DNA of 64,000 nt, from the NCBI GenBank assembly GCA_963754045.1, contig CAVWEN010000002.1:806001-870000 (forward strand), given 5' to 3'. The translations under genes and the position numbers were made by a program. The DNA comes from JALZKA01 sp963754045 (GTDB lineage: Bacteria; Actinomycetota; Thermoleophilia; Solirubrobacterales; 70-9). Positions 32,961-41,028 of the stretch are shown here, one piece after another (the first letter of the stretch is position 1; each line of letters opens with the position of its first letter). Under the pieces are notes generated by a model that was given only the letters and a program-made list of their open reading frames with translations, was not told the origin of the DNA and did not search any database.

Positions 32961-33479
32961 ATGGCTGAGTTGCTAGCGCACCACGAACCCGATTTCGACG
33001 CTCGCAGTGCCGCACTGCTCGAGCGCGACGTTCGGACCGAGCTGCGCCGGCAGATCGGCCGGCTCGAACGCCGCCTCGCAGAGCTGTGGGCCACGGCCAG
33101 GCCCAAGCAGGGCATCGAGTGGCGCGTCGGAGCGCTCGGCGGCCCCAGGGTTCTCGAGACGGCTGAACTCGAGCGGGTGCGCGACGCCCTCGCCGTGCGC
33201 GTTCGCGAGGCGCAGGTGGAGATCGCCCGCCGCGCCGACGTGCAGAACCAGAACCGCAGCCTGCTCGAGCGGATGATCTCCGAGCCGGGGCGGTTTCGCT
33301 GGCTTCGGATTGCCAACGACGACCTCGGCGAGCAGGGCTGCCTGCACTGGCACTCGCGTCCCCGGCTCGGCATCCTTGGGATGCTGATGGGCTGGTGGCG
33401 GGTCAAGCTCTCTAGCGGTTGCCCCTTAGCCGAGGGGCGCGGCCCCGGCCGACCCCGCACCAACCCGCTCCGGCCATAG
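32961..33479 (+). CDS. Conserved-looking hypothetical protein
   Basis: A 172-residue soluble protein that I cannot assign. Residues 1-110 are helical and highly charged with heptad features (RTELRRQIGRLERRLAELWA and ELERVRDALAVRVREAQVEI). The C-terminal 50 residues change character to GCLHWHSRPRLGILGMLMGW, then a Cys/Pro/Arg-rich end, which looks like a constrained, functionally important patch. ATG 32961 follows AGGACGAG. It abuts the next gene with no gap, so the two are likely co-translated. Confidence 0.6.
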   Translation: MAELLAHHEPDFDARSAALLERDVRTELRRQIGRLERRLAELWATARPKQGIEWRVGALGGPRVLETAELERVRDALAVRVREAQVEIARRADVQNQNRSLLERMISEPGRFRWLRIANDDLGEQGCLHWHSRPRLGILGMLMGWWRVKLSSGCPLAEGRGPGRPRTNPLRP

Positions 33480-34010
33480 GTGGCTAACACAAAACGCAAC
33501 AAGCGCAAGCGGCGAGCCGCTGCCTCCAGGCAGGCCGCTGCCGCAAGGGCCCGCGAGGAGCCCACCGCGGCTCCGGCGGAACTGGCCTCGGTGAGGCGCG
33601 CGTCACCTCGCAGGCGCAAGGCAGCTGACGACCGGCCCGACGCGCCGTGGGGCTCATTCCCGCTGGTCGAGATCGCGGTGTTCGTTGGCCTGGTGATGCT
33701 CGTCGTCGGGGTCGTCACCGGGCTTGACAGCGCACGGGGTCAGCTGCTGTTTGCGTTCGGCCTTGGCCTGGGATCCCTCGGAGGCCTGGAACTCGCCGTG
33801 CGCGAGCACTTCTCCGGGTATCGCTCCCACTCGGCGCTGCTGGCCGGCGTGCCTGCTGCCGTGACCCTGGGGGTGCTCTTCTACGCCGGGCCGGACTCGC
33901 TGCCGCCAATCGCTCGGCTGGCGATCGGCGTTGCGATCTTCGCGATGACCTTCTTCCTGCTCGTCGCCGCGTTCAGGCGACGAGCAGGAGTGTCGATCAA
34001 GCTGCGCTAG
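33480..34010 (+). CDS. Integral membrane protein with basic N-terminal tail
   Basis: A 176-residue protein of unknown function starting at GTG 33480, immediately after the previous stop. Residues 1-55 are strongly basic and Ala-rich (NTKRNKRKRRAAASRQAAAAR), resembling a nucleic-acid- or membrane-surface-binding tail. Four hydrophobic segments follow (VEIAVFVGLVMLVVGVV onward). It converges with mihF 14 bases away. Confidence 0.6.
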   Translation: MANTKRNKRKRRAAASRQAAAARAREEPTAAPAELASVRRASPRRRKAADDRPDAPWGSFPLVEIAVFVGLVMLVVGVVTGLDSARGQLLFAFGLGLGSLGGLELAVREHFSGYRSHSALLAGVPAAVTLGVLFYAGPDSLPPIARLAIGVAIFAMTFFLLVAAFRRRAGVSIKLR

Positions 34011-34024
34011 ATCGGCGGGGCCGA

Positions 34025-34363
34025 CTAGGACGCGGGGATGCCGCGCTTGGCGTCGAGCTCGGCGGCCAGCAGGCTGCGCTGGCGGAGTGTCATCCGGCCG
34101 AGCTCGCGGTTCTCGTTCATCGCAAGCATGCTGAGAAACTTACGCGCGCGGGTGCGGCCCCAGCGGCGCTGGCTGCGAAGCAGCTCGCCGACGGTCATGG
34201 TCTCGACCTCCCAGGGGCATTCGCGGACGACCTCGGCGGCGTCAACGTTGCCGGCCTCGACCCCCCTCTTCAACGCGGCTCGTGCGAGCCGTACTCGGTT
34301 TGCCTCGGCCAGCGCCAGCATGTGCTGGGGCGCCTGTGCGGGGGCAATCGTCGCAGCTTCCAT
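34025..34363 (-). CDS. mihF: Actinobacterial-type integration host factor (MihF, H2TH fold)
   Basis: A 112-residue nucleoid protein of the mycobacterial/streptomycete IHF type, unrelated in fold to HU/IHF. The helix-two-turn-helix core is seen in ETMTVGELLRSQRRWGRTRARKFLSML (in pieces), preceded by ANRVRLARAALKRGVE. It binds DNA and organises the nucleoid. ATG 34363 is chosen because AGGAGG lies 9 bases upstream; a GTG two codons earlier is too close. The order of motifs fits the family, but it is longer at both ends than mycobacterial mIHF. Confidence 0.82.
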   Translation of the reverse strand: MEAATIAPAQAPQHMLALAEANRVRLARAALKRGVEAGNVDAAEVVRECPWEVETMTVGELLRSQRRWGRTRARKFLSMLAMNENRELGRMTLRQRSLLAAELDAKRGIPAS

Positions 34364-34677
34364 CGACACTCTCCTCCTGAGCGAAATTCATCGGTGTGGG
34401 GATTAGGTGCGCTCGTCGCGTCCACTCAGCGGCGTGCTGCCGCCCAGGGTCGGGGCCGACCGAGAGGTGTGGCTCTCCGGTGGCCGCTCCCTGCCCCGGG
34501 ACACGTCCGGCGCAAGAGGGAAACTATGGGAGCGCATCCGCGAGCGTCAACGTCACAACCCGCCTGGGCGGACAAGTCGTTCGCTATGAGCAGCTTTTTT
34601 TTGCGCGCTAACGACTTGTTCACATCTGGACAAGCGATATCTACCCATTGCGGGTTAGATCTGGCGAGCGCTCGGCG
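34364..34677. other. Non-coding gap between mihF and the SPT-like gene
   Basis: A 314-base stretch with no convincing gene. It includes the mihF leader at its left end and the 3' flank of the SPT-like gene at its right. Between them is a 10-base inverted repeat around a run of eight T. It is locally less GC-rich than the surroundings from 34575 to 34660, suiting a promoter or protein-binding region. Confidence 0.5.
34572..34619. repeat. 10-base perfect inverted repeat flanking a T8 tract
   Basis: ACAAGTCGTT (34572-34581) is exactly complementary to AACGACTTGT (34610-34619), with 28 bases between them that contain eight consecutive T (34595-34602). The position upstream of mihF and downstream of the SPT-like gene allows either a terminator or a protein-binding site. 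T-tracts in the loop rather than after the stem are not usual for intrinsic terminators. Confidence 0.6.
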
Positions 34678-35934
34678 CTAGCGGCTTGTTAGATCCGGGA
34701 ATTGCTTGATCGCCTTCTCGAAGATCGCGAGGGCTCGGTCGAGTTGGCCGCGCTCGTGCGTCGCCATCAGCGAAGTGCGAAGAAGCGCGCCGCCCGGGGG
34801 TACCGCAGGGTGGATCGCGACGTTGGTGTACACGCCGGCGTCGAAGAGCGCCTTCCACAACAGCACGGCCTGCCAATCCTCACCGACGATGACGGGGACG
34901 ACCGGCGTGCTGGCCTCGGTGCCATCGGGCAGGGTGCCCGGCTCGACCACATCCAGCCCGAGGTCGAGAAAGCCCGCCCGTAGGTAGCTGGCGTTGTCGA
35001 GCAGCTTCGACATCAGCTCCGGACCTTCGGAGCGGATCACGCGCAGGGCGCCGAGCGCGGCCCCCACCGCCGCGGGCACCGCCGACGCACTGAAGATGAA
35101 GGCGCGGCTCGAGACACGCAGGAAGTCGATCACATCCGCTGGGCCGGCGATGAACCCTCCGCACGAAGCCAGGCTCTTGGAAAACGTGCCCATCCGCAGA
35201 TCGATCTGCTCCTCGAGGCCGAACAGCTCGCAGGCGCCCGCGCCACGGGCTCCGAGAACGCCAACCCCATGCGCCTCATCGACCATCAGCCGGGCGCCGT
35301 AGCGGCCGCAGAGCTCGGCAATCGGCGGCAGGTCGCACAGGTCGCCCTCCATCGAGTAGACGCCGTCCACGACCACGAGGACGCCGCCGCCGTCGCCGCG
35401 GGCGCGGTCGAGCATCTTCTCCAGCTTGTCCATCTGGTTGTGGCGGAACGGGCGGAGCTTTGCGCCGGAGAGCTTGCAGCCGTCGAGGATCGAGGCGTGG
35501 TCGCCCGAGTCGCAGATGACGGTGTCGCCCGGCCCGAGGATGGTGCCGATACAGCCGACGTTCGACTGGTAGCCGGTGCTGAAGACGATCACCTCGTCGG
35601 TCTGCATCCAGTCAGCCAGCTCGGACTCGAGCTCGGTGTGCAGCGGTGTGGTGCCGTTCAGCAGTCGTGAACCGGTGAGGCCGGTGCCGTACGTCTCCAG
35701 GGCGTCGCGTGCCGCCTGCTTGACGCGCTCGTCGCCGGTGAGGCCGAGGTAGTTGTTGGAGCCGAGCATGATGGTCTCCCGCCCCTCCATCTCGACGACC
35801 GGGCCGGCCTCGCCATCGAGCAGGCGGAAGTAGGGCAGCAGGTCGGCCTCGCGGGCCGCGTCGAGCTGTTCGCGCCGGTCGTGGTTGCGGGCACGGTCGA
35901 AGACGTCTACGGGGGCTTGGCGGGTCTCGTCCAT
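34678..35934 (-). CDS. Serine palmitoyltransferase-like alpha-oxoamine synthase
   Basis: A 418-residue PLP enzyme that condenses an amino acid with acyl-CoA. Landmarks: GSNNYLGLTGDERV, GSRLLNGTTPLH, FSTGYQSNVGCIGTI, DSGDHASILDGC (His 146 stacking on PLP), MVDEAHGVGVLG (Asp 219, His 222) and GTFSKSLAS (Lys 253 Schiff base). The segments HNQMDKLEKML, GLEEQIDLRMGTFSKS and GVYTNVAIHPAVPPGGALLRTS fit bacterial serine palmitoyltransferase better than KBL or BioF. ATG 35934 is 31 bases from the divergent GNAT gene. Substrate specificity is inferred. Confidence 0.82.
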   Translation of the reverse strand: MDETRQAPVDVFDRARNHDRREQLDAAREADLLPYFRLLDGEAGPVVEMEGRETIMLGSNNYLGLTGDERVKQAARDALETYGTGLTGSRLLNGTTPLHTELESELADWMQTDEVIVFSTGYQSNVGCIGTILGPGDTVICDSGDHASILDGCKLSGAKLRPFRHNQMDKLEKMLDRARGDGGGVLVVVDGVYSMEGDLCDLPPIAELCGRYGARLMVDEAHGVGVLGARGAGACELFGLEEQIDLRMGTFSKSLASCGGFIAGPADVIDFLRVSSRAFIFSASAVPAAVGAALGALRVIRSEGPELMSKLLDNASYLRAGFLDLGLDVVEPGTLPDGTEASTPVVPVIVGEDWQAVLLWKALFDAGVYTNVAIHPAVPPGGALLRTSLMATHERGQLDRALAIFEKAIKQFPDLTSR

Positions 35935-35965
35935 CCCGGGGAGTGTGGCAAGCTTGCGCCGCCTC

Positions 35966-37102
35966 ATGGCCCCCGTCCAGGTCAGACCCGTCACCCGCAA
36001 GGGCGACCTCAGGAGCTTCATCAAGCTGCCCTACCGCCTGCGCGCGAACGATCCGCAGTGGGTTCCGCCACTGGTATTCGAGCGCCGCCAGTTCCTCGAT
36101 CGCAAGCGCAATCCATACTTCGAGCACGCCGAGGCCGAGTACTTCCTGGCCGAGCGCGACGGCAAGGTGGTGGGCCGCATCACGGCCCAGATCGACCAGC
36201 GCTGGGACGAGTTCCAGGGCGGCAGCGACGGCATGTTCGGTTTCTTCGACGCGGAGGACGACCCCGAGATTGCGGCGGCGCTGCTCGAGGCTGCGTCGTC
36301 GTGGGTGCGCGACCGTGGGCGCGCGCGTCTCATCGGCCCGATGGACTTCACCACCAACGACGAGTGCGGGCTGCTGATCGAGGGCTACGACGAGCCCTCG
36401 ATGATCCTCGAGCCCTGGCACCCCCCGTATTACCGCGCCCTACTCGAGTCGGAGCCGCTCGGACTGACCAAGACCCAGGATCTCCTGATGTGGAAGCTCT
36501 ATCTCGGCGAGCTGAAGGAGGGTGACTCCTTCCACCCGATGATCCACGCCGCTGCCAAGCACTCGCGCGAGCAGGGCGTCGTGGTCCGCCACATGCGCCG
36601 CCGCGATATGGAGGCGGAGGTGCAGCGCTTCATGGGCGTCTACAACGTCGCCTGGGGGCGGAACTGGGGCTTCGTGCCGATCACGGACGCCGAGGTCGCA
36701 TTTCAGGCCCGCAACCTGAAGCCGGTACTCGACGAGAACTGGGCGATGATCGCCGAGAAGGACGGCGAGGTGGTGGGCGCTGCCCTGACCCTGCCTGACG
36801 TGGACCAGGCGCTCAAGCGGATGAACGGGCGGGTGCTCCCGATCGGCTGGATCCACTTTCTGCGCCGCAAGACCTACATCGATCAACTCCGGGTCTTCGC
36901 CCTGGGCGTCATCCCGGAGCACCAGCACCTCGGTGTGGCTGCGGCGCTGTACGAGCGGCACGTCGAGAAGGCTTCCGATCCAGGGCCCGAGGGCGGGCAC
37001 ATGGGCTGGATCCTCGAGTCGAACAAGGCGATGAACCGGGCCATGGAGGGCATGGGCGGCTCCATCATCCAGCGTTACCGGCTCTACGCGAGGTCGCTGT
37101 AG
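35966..37102 (+). CDS. Large GNAT-fold N-acyltransferase (bacterial ceramide synthase-like candidate)
   Basis: A 378-residue protein. The N-terminal half (YRLRANDPQWVPPLVFERRQFL, PYFEHAEAEYFLAERDGKVVGRI in pieces) and TTNDECGLLIEGYDEPSMIL define a family of large GNAT proteins; the C-terminal half holds a second GNAT-like module (GVIPEHQHLGVAAALYERHVE, acyl-CoA loop). From memory, bacterial ceramide synthase of Caulobacter is in this large GNAT class. Divergent pairing with an SPT-like gene supports N-acylation of a sphingoid base, but that is inference. A strong hairpin follows the stop. Confidence 0.72.
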   Translation: MAPVQVRPVTRKGDLRSFIKLPYRLRANDPQWVPPLVFERRQFLDRKRNPYFEHAEAEYFLAERDGKVVGRITAQIDQRWDEFQGGSDGMFGFFDAEDDPEIAAALLEAASSWVRDRGRARLIGPMDFTTNDECGLLIEGYDEPSMILEPWHPPYYRALLESEPLGLTKTQDLLMWKLYLGELKEGDSFHPMIHAAAKHSREQGVVVRHMRRRDMEAEVQRFMGVYNVAWGRNWGFVPITDAEVAFQARNLKPVLDENWAMIAEKDGEVVGAALTLPDVDQALKRMNGRVLPIGWIHFLRRKTYIDQLRVFALGVIPEHQHLGVAAALYERHVEKASDPGPEGGHMGWILESNKAMNRAMEGMGGSIIQRYRLYARSL

Positions 37103-37109
37103 TCCGTGA

Positions 37110-37126
37110 CCGGGGTCTGACCCCGG
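37110..37126 (+). terminator. Hairpin after the GNAT gene
   Basis: CCGGGGT (37110-37116) and ACCCCGG (37120-37126) form a perfect 7-base stem with a CTG loop, 8 bases after the stop. No T-tract follows. On the other strand the core reads GGGGTCAGACCCC, related to the hairpin at 7741-7767. Confidence 0.6.
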
Positions 37127-37147
37127 GTGGGTCTAGACTGCGGCGAA

Positions 37148-37459
37148 GTGCCCGAGGAGCTACTTGAAGCCGAGGTGATCGAGGAGGCGGATGAAGCCGT
37201 TCCCGCGGCCACCGTTCGCGCACTTCCAGTTGCCAGGTCGGGCTCCGAGGTCTCTCCGTTCGGCGACGGGGCCAAGACCGTCGCCATCGCGGCCGCGGGG
37301 GGGATCGTCGCCGGCGCCGCCACCGTCGCGGTCGTGAAGGCTGCGACCCGCGCTCCCGCCAAGCGCTCGCGCCGTTTGCTCGGTCGCCGCGACAAGCGCC
37401 AGGACGTGGTCGCGAGCCGCTCGTTCCTTGTGGACGTGCACCTGCTCGGCGGCCGCTGA
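37148..37459 (+). CDS. Small hypothetical protein with Ala/Gly-rich helix
   Basis: A 103-residue product starting at GTG 37148 (GTG 37127 is in frame but overlaps the hairpin). It has an acidic N-terminus (PEELLEAEVIEEADEA), a weakly hydrophobic segment (VAIAAAGGIVAGAATVAVV), a basic stretch (APAKRSRRLLGRRDKRQ) and a tail ending VDVHLLGGR. No family recognised. It precedes the AlkA-like gene by 11 bases and may be co-transcribed. Confidence 0.5.
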   Translation: MPEELLEAEVIEEADEAVPAATVRALPVARSGSEVSPFGDGAKTVAIAAAGGIVAGAATVAVVKAATRAPAKRSRRLLGRRDKRQDVVASRSFLVDVHLLGGR

Positions 37460-37470
37460 GATCCAGCGGC

Positions 37471-38445
37471 GTGACGCTCGAGATCGAGGTCCGGCCGCCG
37501 TGTCCCTACCGGCTGCCGACCCACGGACGGATGGATGGCGTTATGCGCCTCCAGGGCGGCGTCCTCACCCGGCTCTTGCACATCGCCGGCGAGCCGGTCG
37601 TGGTCCACGCCTGGCAGCGCCGCGACGGCGCGGTCGCGCTCCGCGCTCACCCACCCGTTGTCGGGTTGGGCGCTCATAGGGACCGAAAGGTGCCAACGGA
37701 TGGGGGGTTGAGTGAGGCGCTCGAGCGGGCAATCGAGCGGATGCGTTTTGCGATCGCCGTCGACGACGACCTGCGCCCCTTCTACGCTGCGTTCAAGCGC
37801 GACCCGCTGCTAGGCCCGGCGATCCGGCGCCGGCCGTGGCTTCGCCCCAAGCGCCGCCCGTTTGCCTGGGAGGCGCTCGCGTGGGCGGTCACCGAACAAC
37901 TGATCGAGTCCTCGCGCGCCGCCGAGATCCAGCGCCGCCTCGTGCGGCGCTGGGGTCGCGGTTGCGATTGGACCGGCCGGGGCGCCGAGCGCAGGCCGCT
38001 GCGCGATGTGCCGAGCGCGGAGGCGATCGCCGCCCTCGCGCCGGCACAGCTCGCCTCATGCGACCTCTCACCTGCTCGCTCGGTGGCGCTGATCAAATGC
38101 GCTCGCGAGGTGGGCGCCGGCCGCGCCGATCCGGCGGAGCCCGACGCCGACGCCCGCTTCGGGCGGATCAACGAGATCGGTGCGTGGACCCTGCAGTGTC
38201 TGGGGCTGTTCGGCCGCGGCGAGGCCGACTCGCTACCGGCGGGCGACCTCGCCTACGTCAAGTATGTGGGGGTCGCCGCCGGCCTCGGCCGCCGCGCGAT
38301 GGTGCCCGAGATCGAGGACTTCTACGCTCGCTACGAGCCCTACAGGGGCCTGGCGGGCATCTTCTCCCTCAGCAACGCCCGCGGCATCTCGAGCCTGGCC
38401 CGAGGCCTGCCGCTGCCCCCGGACGCATACGCCGACGCGGCCTGA
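37471..38445 (+). CDS. alkA: DNA-3-methyladenine glycosylase II family (AlkA-like, HhH-GPD)
   Basis: A 324-residue base-excision-repair glycosylase. The central part has PFAWEALAWAVTEQLIE (the family's AWEALVWAIIGQQ-type helix), the hairpin-helix-hairpin is FGRINEIGAWTLQCLGL and the catalytic Asp is expected in LPAGDLAYVK near residue 262. The N-terminal AlkA_N-like domain (residues 1-110) is present. Start GTG 37471. The hairpin is less canonical than in E. coli AlkA, so the substrate range is uncertain. Confidence 0.8.
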   Translation: MTLEIEVRPPCPYRLPTHGRMDGVMRLQGGVLTRLLHIAGEPVVVHAWQRRDGAVALRAHPPVVGLGAHRDRKVPTDGGLSEALERAIERMRFAIAVDDDLRPFYAAFKRDPLLGPAIRRRPWLRPKRRPFAWEALAWAVTEQLIESSRAAEIQRRLVRRWGRGCDWTGRGAERRPLRDVPSAEAIAALAPAQLASCDLSPARSVALIKCAREVGAGRADPAEPDADARFGRINEIGAWTLQCLGLFGRGEADSLPAGDLAYVKYVGVAAGLGRRAMVPEIEDFYARYEPYRGLAGIFSLSNARGISSLARGLPLPPDAYADAA

Positions 38446-38454
38446 GCCCCACGG

Positions 38455-39468
38455 TTAGCGCGGTGGCAGCAGGTCGTTCGTCAGGCCTTCGCCCAGCTTG
38501 GGCCGCGCTTCGATCATGCCTTCGTCGGCCAGGAAGCCCGCGAAGCGCTCCCACTCGCGTTCGCTCATCTCGCCGAACGCCTCGCCCTTGCGGGCGGCCA
38601 GTAACGGCAGGGTGCGCTCGATCTCGGCGGCGGTGAGCTTTGGGTCGAGCCCGTCGCCCGCCTCCAGGACCGCGTCGGCCGCGGCGCCGGGGTCGGCGAT
38701 GGCGTCGTCGGTTCCCCGCTCGAGCGCAGCGATGAACAGCGAGATCAGTTTGTCCTGCTCCTCGCTGCGCTGTTCGCCGGCGACGAGGACGAGCTCGTCA
38801 TAGGTCGGGATACCAAGCTCGTCCACGGGCGAGATCCGCGGGTTGAGCCCGCGTTCGGCCAGATCCACTCCTTCGATGTTGAGAAAGGCGCCCAGGACCG
38901 CGTCGGCTCGGCCCGAGAGCAGGGCAGGCTGCAGCCCGAGCCCCACGTCGACCTGCTCGACGTCGGAGCGGGGAATGCCCTCCTCGCGGAGGATCGCGTC
39001 GAGGAACGCCCTTTGGTACGGGATGCCGGCGGTGGCGATCGTCGCGCCCCGCAGGTCGGCGACGCCGTCGATTTTCGCCTTGGGCAGGGAGATCAACGAG
39101 GTCAGCGGCTGGCCGACGAGCGCGCCCACGGCGACGACGGGCAACCCCTGGTCGCGGGCGAGTAGGACCTCGGGCTCATAGGAGATCGCCAGATCGGCGC
39201 TGCCCGCGGCGACCTGCTTGATCGGGGCCGATGGGTCGGACGGCACCCTTGGCCGAACGTCGAGCCCCGCCTCGGCGAAGTGCCCCTGCTCGAGCGCCGT
39301 GTAGATCCCGGCGTGGTCGGGGTTTACGAAGAAGTCGAGCGCAAGATCGAAGGGCTCAGCCGCTGGCTTGCCTCCTGCCGATTCTTCCTTCTCACCGCAT
39401 CCGGCCGCGACGGCGACCAGCGCGGTAGCGACGAGTGCCGCTCCCAGGGTCCTGATCTTCGAGCTCAA
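38455..39468 (-). CDS. thiY: ABC transporter substrate-binding lipoprotein, ThiY/NMT1-like
   Basis: A 337-residue lipoprotein with lipobox VAVAAGC (Cys 24). LDFFVNPDHAGIYTALEQGHF is the hallmark of pyrimidine (HMP/formyl-aminopyrimidine) binding proteins of the NMT1/THI5 fold; QVAAGSADLAISYEPEVLLAR and the C-terminal helices agree. It delivers a thiamine pyrimidine precursor to the downstream-named permease and ATPase. It is the last gene of a three-gene minus-strand operon headed by a TPP riboswitch. Confidence 0.9.
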   Translation of the reverse strand: MSSKIRTLGAALVATALVAVAAGCGEKEESAGGKPAAEPFDLALDFFVNPDHAGIYTALEQGHFAEAGLDVRPRVPSDPSAPIKQVAAGSADLAISYEPEVLLARDQGLPVVAVGALVGQPLTSLISLPKAKIDGVADLRGATIATAGIPYQRAFLDAILREEGIPRSDVEQVDVGLGLQPALLSGRADAVLGAFLNIEGVDLAERGLNPRISPVDELGIPTYDELVLVAGEQRSEEQDKLISLFIAALERGTDDAIADPGAAADAVLEAGDGLDPKLTAAEIERTLPLLAARKGEAFGEMSEREWERFAGFLADEGMIEARPKLGEGLTNDLLPPR

Positions 39469-39493
39469 TGTTTCCTTTCGTCATTGGACCAAC

Positions 39494-40270
39494 TCAACTC
39501 TTTCGCCCCCACCAGGCCAGGCGTCGTTCGAGCAGTGCCAGCGCGCCGAACAGCGCGATCGCGAAGATCGAAAGGACGACGACGGCGGCCAGAACCCGGT
39601 CAGTCAGCAGCTGGCCCTGCGAGACGAGGATCAGATGCCCCAGACCCTCGCCGGCACCCGCCCACTCCCCGAACACCGCGCCGATCACGGCAACGGCGAC
39701 GGCGATCTTGGCGCCACTGAAGAAGTAGGGCAGGGCGGCGCGGGCCTCGAGCCGGCGCAATGTCGTCAGGCGCCCGGCATCGAGTGTGCGCATCATCCGG
39801 ATCGCCCCCGGATCGACGGAGCGCAGACCGTCGAGGGTGTTGACCGTGATCGGGAAAAAGCAGATCAGCGCGATGATCGCCAGGGTAGGACCGATCCCGA
39901 ATCCCAGCCAGATCACAAGCACCGGGGCGATCGCGACGATCGGGACCGTCTGCGAGGCGACCAGCAGCGGATAGAGAGCGCGGCTGAGGGCGGGCGAGAG
40001 GTGCATCGCCGCTGCGAACGAGCCACCCAGCACGACCGAGAGGGCAAACCCGGCCACAACCTCGCGCAGGGTTACCCAGCCGTTGTCGATCAGCAGGGAG
40101 CGGTCCGTCCAGAGCGCCGCCGCAACTTCGCTCGGGGCCGGCACCAGAAGCGACCCCGCCGCCTCGTCGATCGACAGCAGGTCGGCGAGCGCGCCCGTCT
40201 GAGCCAGCAGCTCCCAGAGCCCGAAAAAGCCTATGAGCGCGAGCAGGGGAGGTGCCCAGCGGCCGATCAC
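39494..40270 (-). CDS. thiX: ABC transporter permease (thiamine-precursor type, SsuC/ThiX-like)
   Basis: A 258-residue BPD_transp_1 permease with about six transmembrane segments. The cytoplasmic EAA-like loop reads RTLDAGRLTTLRRLEARAALPYFFSGAKIA, and VIGAVFGEWAGAGEGLGHLI is typical of the nitrate/sulfonate/taurine-type family. GTG 40270 overlaps the ATPase stop as GTGA, so it is translated by coupling. Confidence 0.9.
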   Translation of the reverse strand: MIGRWAPPLLALIGFFGLWELLAQTGALADLLSIDEAAGSLLVPAPSEVAAALWTDRSLLIDNGWVTLREVVAGFALSVVLGGSFAAAMHLSPALSRALYPLLVASQTVPIVAIAPVLVIWLGFGIGPTLAIIALICFFPITVNTLDGLRSVDPGAIRMMRTLDAGRLTTLRRLEARAALPYFFSGAKIAVAVAVIGAVFGEWAGAGEGLGHLILVSQGQLLTDRVLAAVVVLSIFAIALFGALALLERRLAWWGRKS

Positions 40271-41025
40271 GTCACACCTCCACCAAGCGAGTGCAGCGCA
40301 CGCTCGCGCAGCAACGAGAAAGCCGGGGCGGTGACGGTGGCGGTGCGATCGCCCGCTCGCGGTGCCTTGGGGCGCAGCTCGGCCACCCCTCGCGCCGGCC
40401 GCTCCGAGAGCACGATCACCCGGTCGCAGAGATACAACGCCTCCTCAACGTCGTGGGTGACCAGCAACGTCGTTCGCGGCGCCTCGCCGAGCGCGCTCGC
40501 CAGCCAGGCCTGCATCTCCGCCCTGGTGATGGCGTCAAGCGAGGCGAACGGCTCGTCGAGCAGAAGCACCTGTTTGTCCGCGAGCAGGGTTCGGCAGAAG
40601 GCGACGCGTTGTCGCATTCCTCCCGAGAGCTCATCCGGCATCGCATCGGCGAACTCGCCCAGGTCGAAGCGCCGAAGCATTGGCATCGCCCGTGCGCGTG
40701 CGCGCCAACGCGCCTCGCCGCGGTTGCGCGGCGCCAGGCAGGCGTTGTCGAGGGCGGATAGCCAGGGGAGCAGCACATCGCCCTGGGGCATGTAGGCGCA
40801 GCGGTTGAGGCGACCGCTCCCACTGATCTCGTCGCCCACGCGAACATCGCCCTGCGCGGGCTCGGTCAGACCTGCGACCAGTTCCAACAGGGTGGACTTG
40901 CCACACCCCGACGGCCCGACCAGGCCGACCACCTCGTGCTCGGCGACCGCCAGGTCCATGCCCGCCAGCACCTCGAGCTCGCCGAAGCGGTGACCCAGGC
41001 CTGCAAGCTCGATCGTGTCCGTCAA
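40267..41025 (-). CDS. thiZ: ABC transporter ATP-binding protein (ThiZ-like)
   Basis: A 252-residue ATPase. Walker A GPSGCGKSTL, Q-loop in AYMPQGDVLLPWLSALDN, signature LSGGMRQRVAFCRTLL, Walker B VLLLDEPFASLD and switch His in LLVTHDVEEAL are intact. The longest reading begins at an ATG (41043) lying inside the conserved TPP riboswitch core. The real start is more likely TTG 41025, preceded by the riboswitch-embedded GGAGG at 41035-41031. Confidence 0.9.
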   Translation of the reverse strand: MTDTIELAGLGHRFGELEVLAGMDLAVAEHEVVGLVGPSGCGKSTLLELVAGLTEPAQGDVRVGDEISGSGRLNRCAYMPQGDVLLPWLSALDNACLAPRNRGEARWRARARAMPMLRRFDLGEFADAMPDELSGGMRQRVAFCRTLLADKQVLLLDEPFASLDAITRAEMQAWLASALGEAPRTTLLVTHDVEEALYLCDRVIVLSERPARGVAELRPKAPRAGDRTATVTAPAFSLLRERALHSLGGGVT

Positions 41026-41028
41026 GTC

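Noticed and set aside
34678..35934. Annotation as 2-amino-3-ketobutyrate CoA ligase or BioF
   Set aside because: Considered because the families are close. The C-terminal and middle blocks fit serine palmitoyltransferase better, and no tdh or bio genes are adjacent. Kept as SPT-like, not certain.
39368..40795. 475-codon frame on the plus strand opposite the thiamine transporter genes
   Set aside because: The minus-strand genes have complete ABC transporter motifs. The plus reading is a low-complexity, charged shadow.
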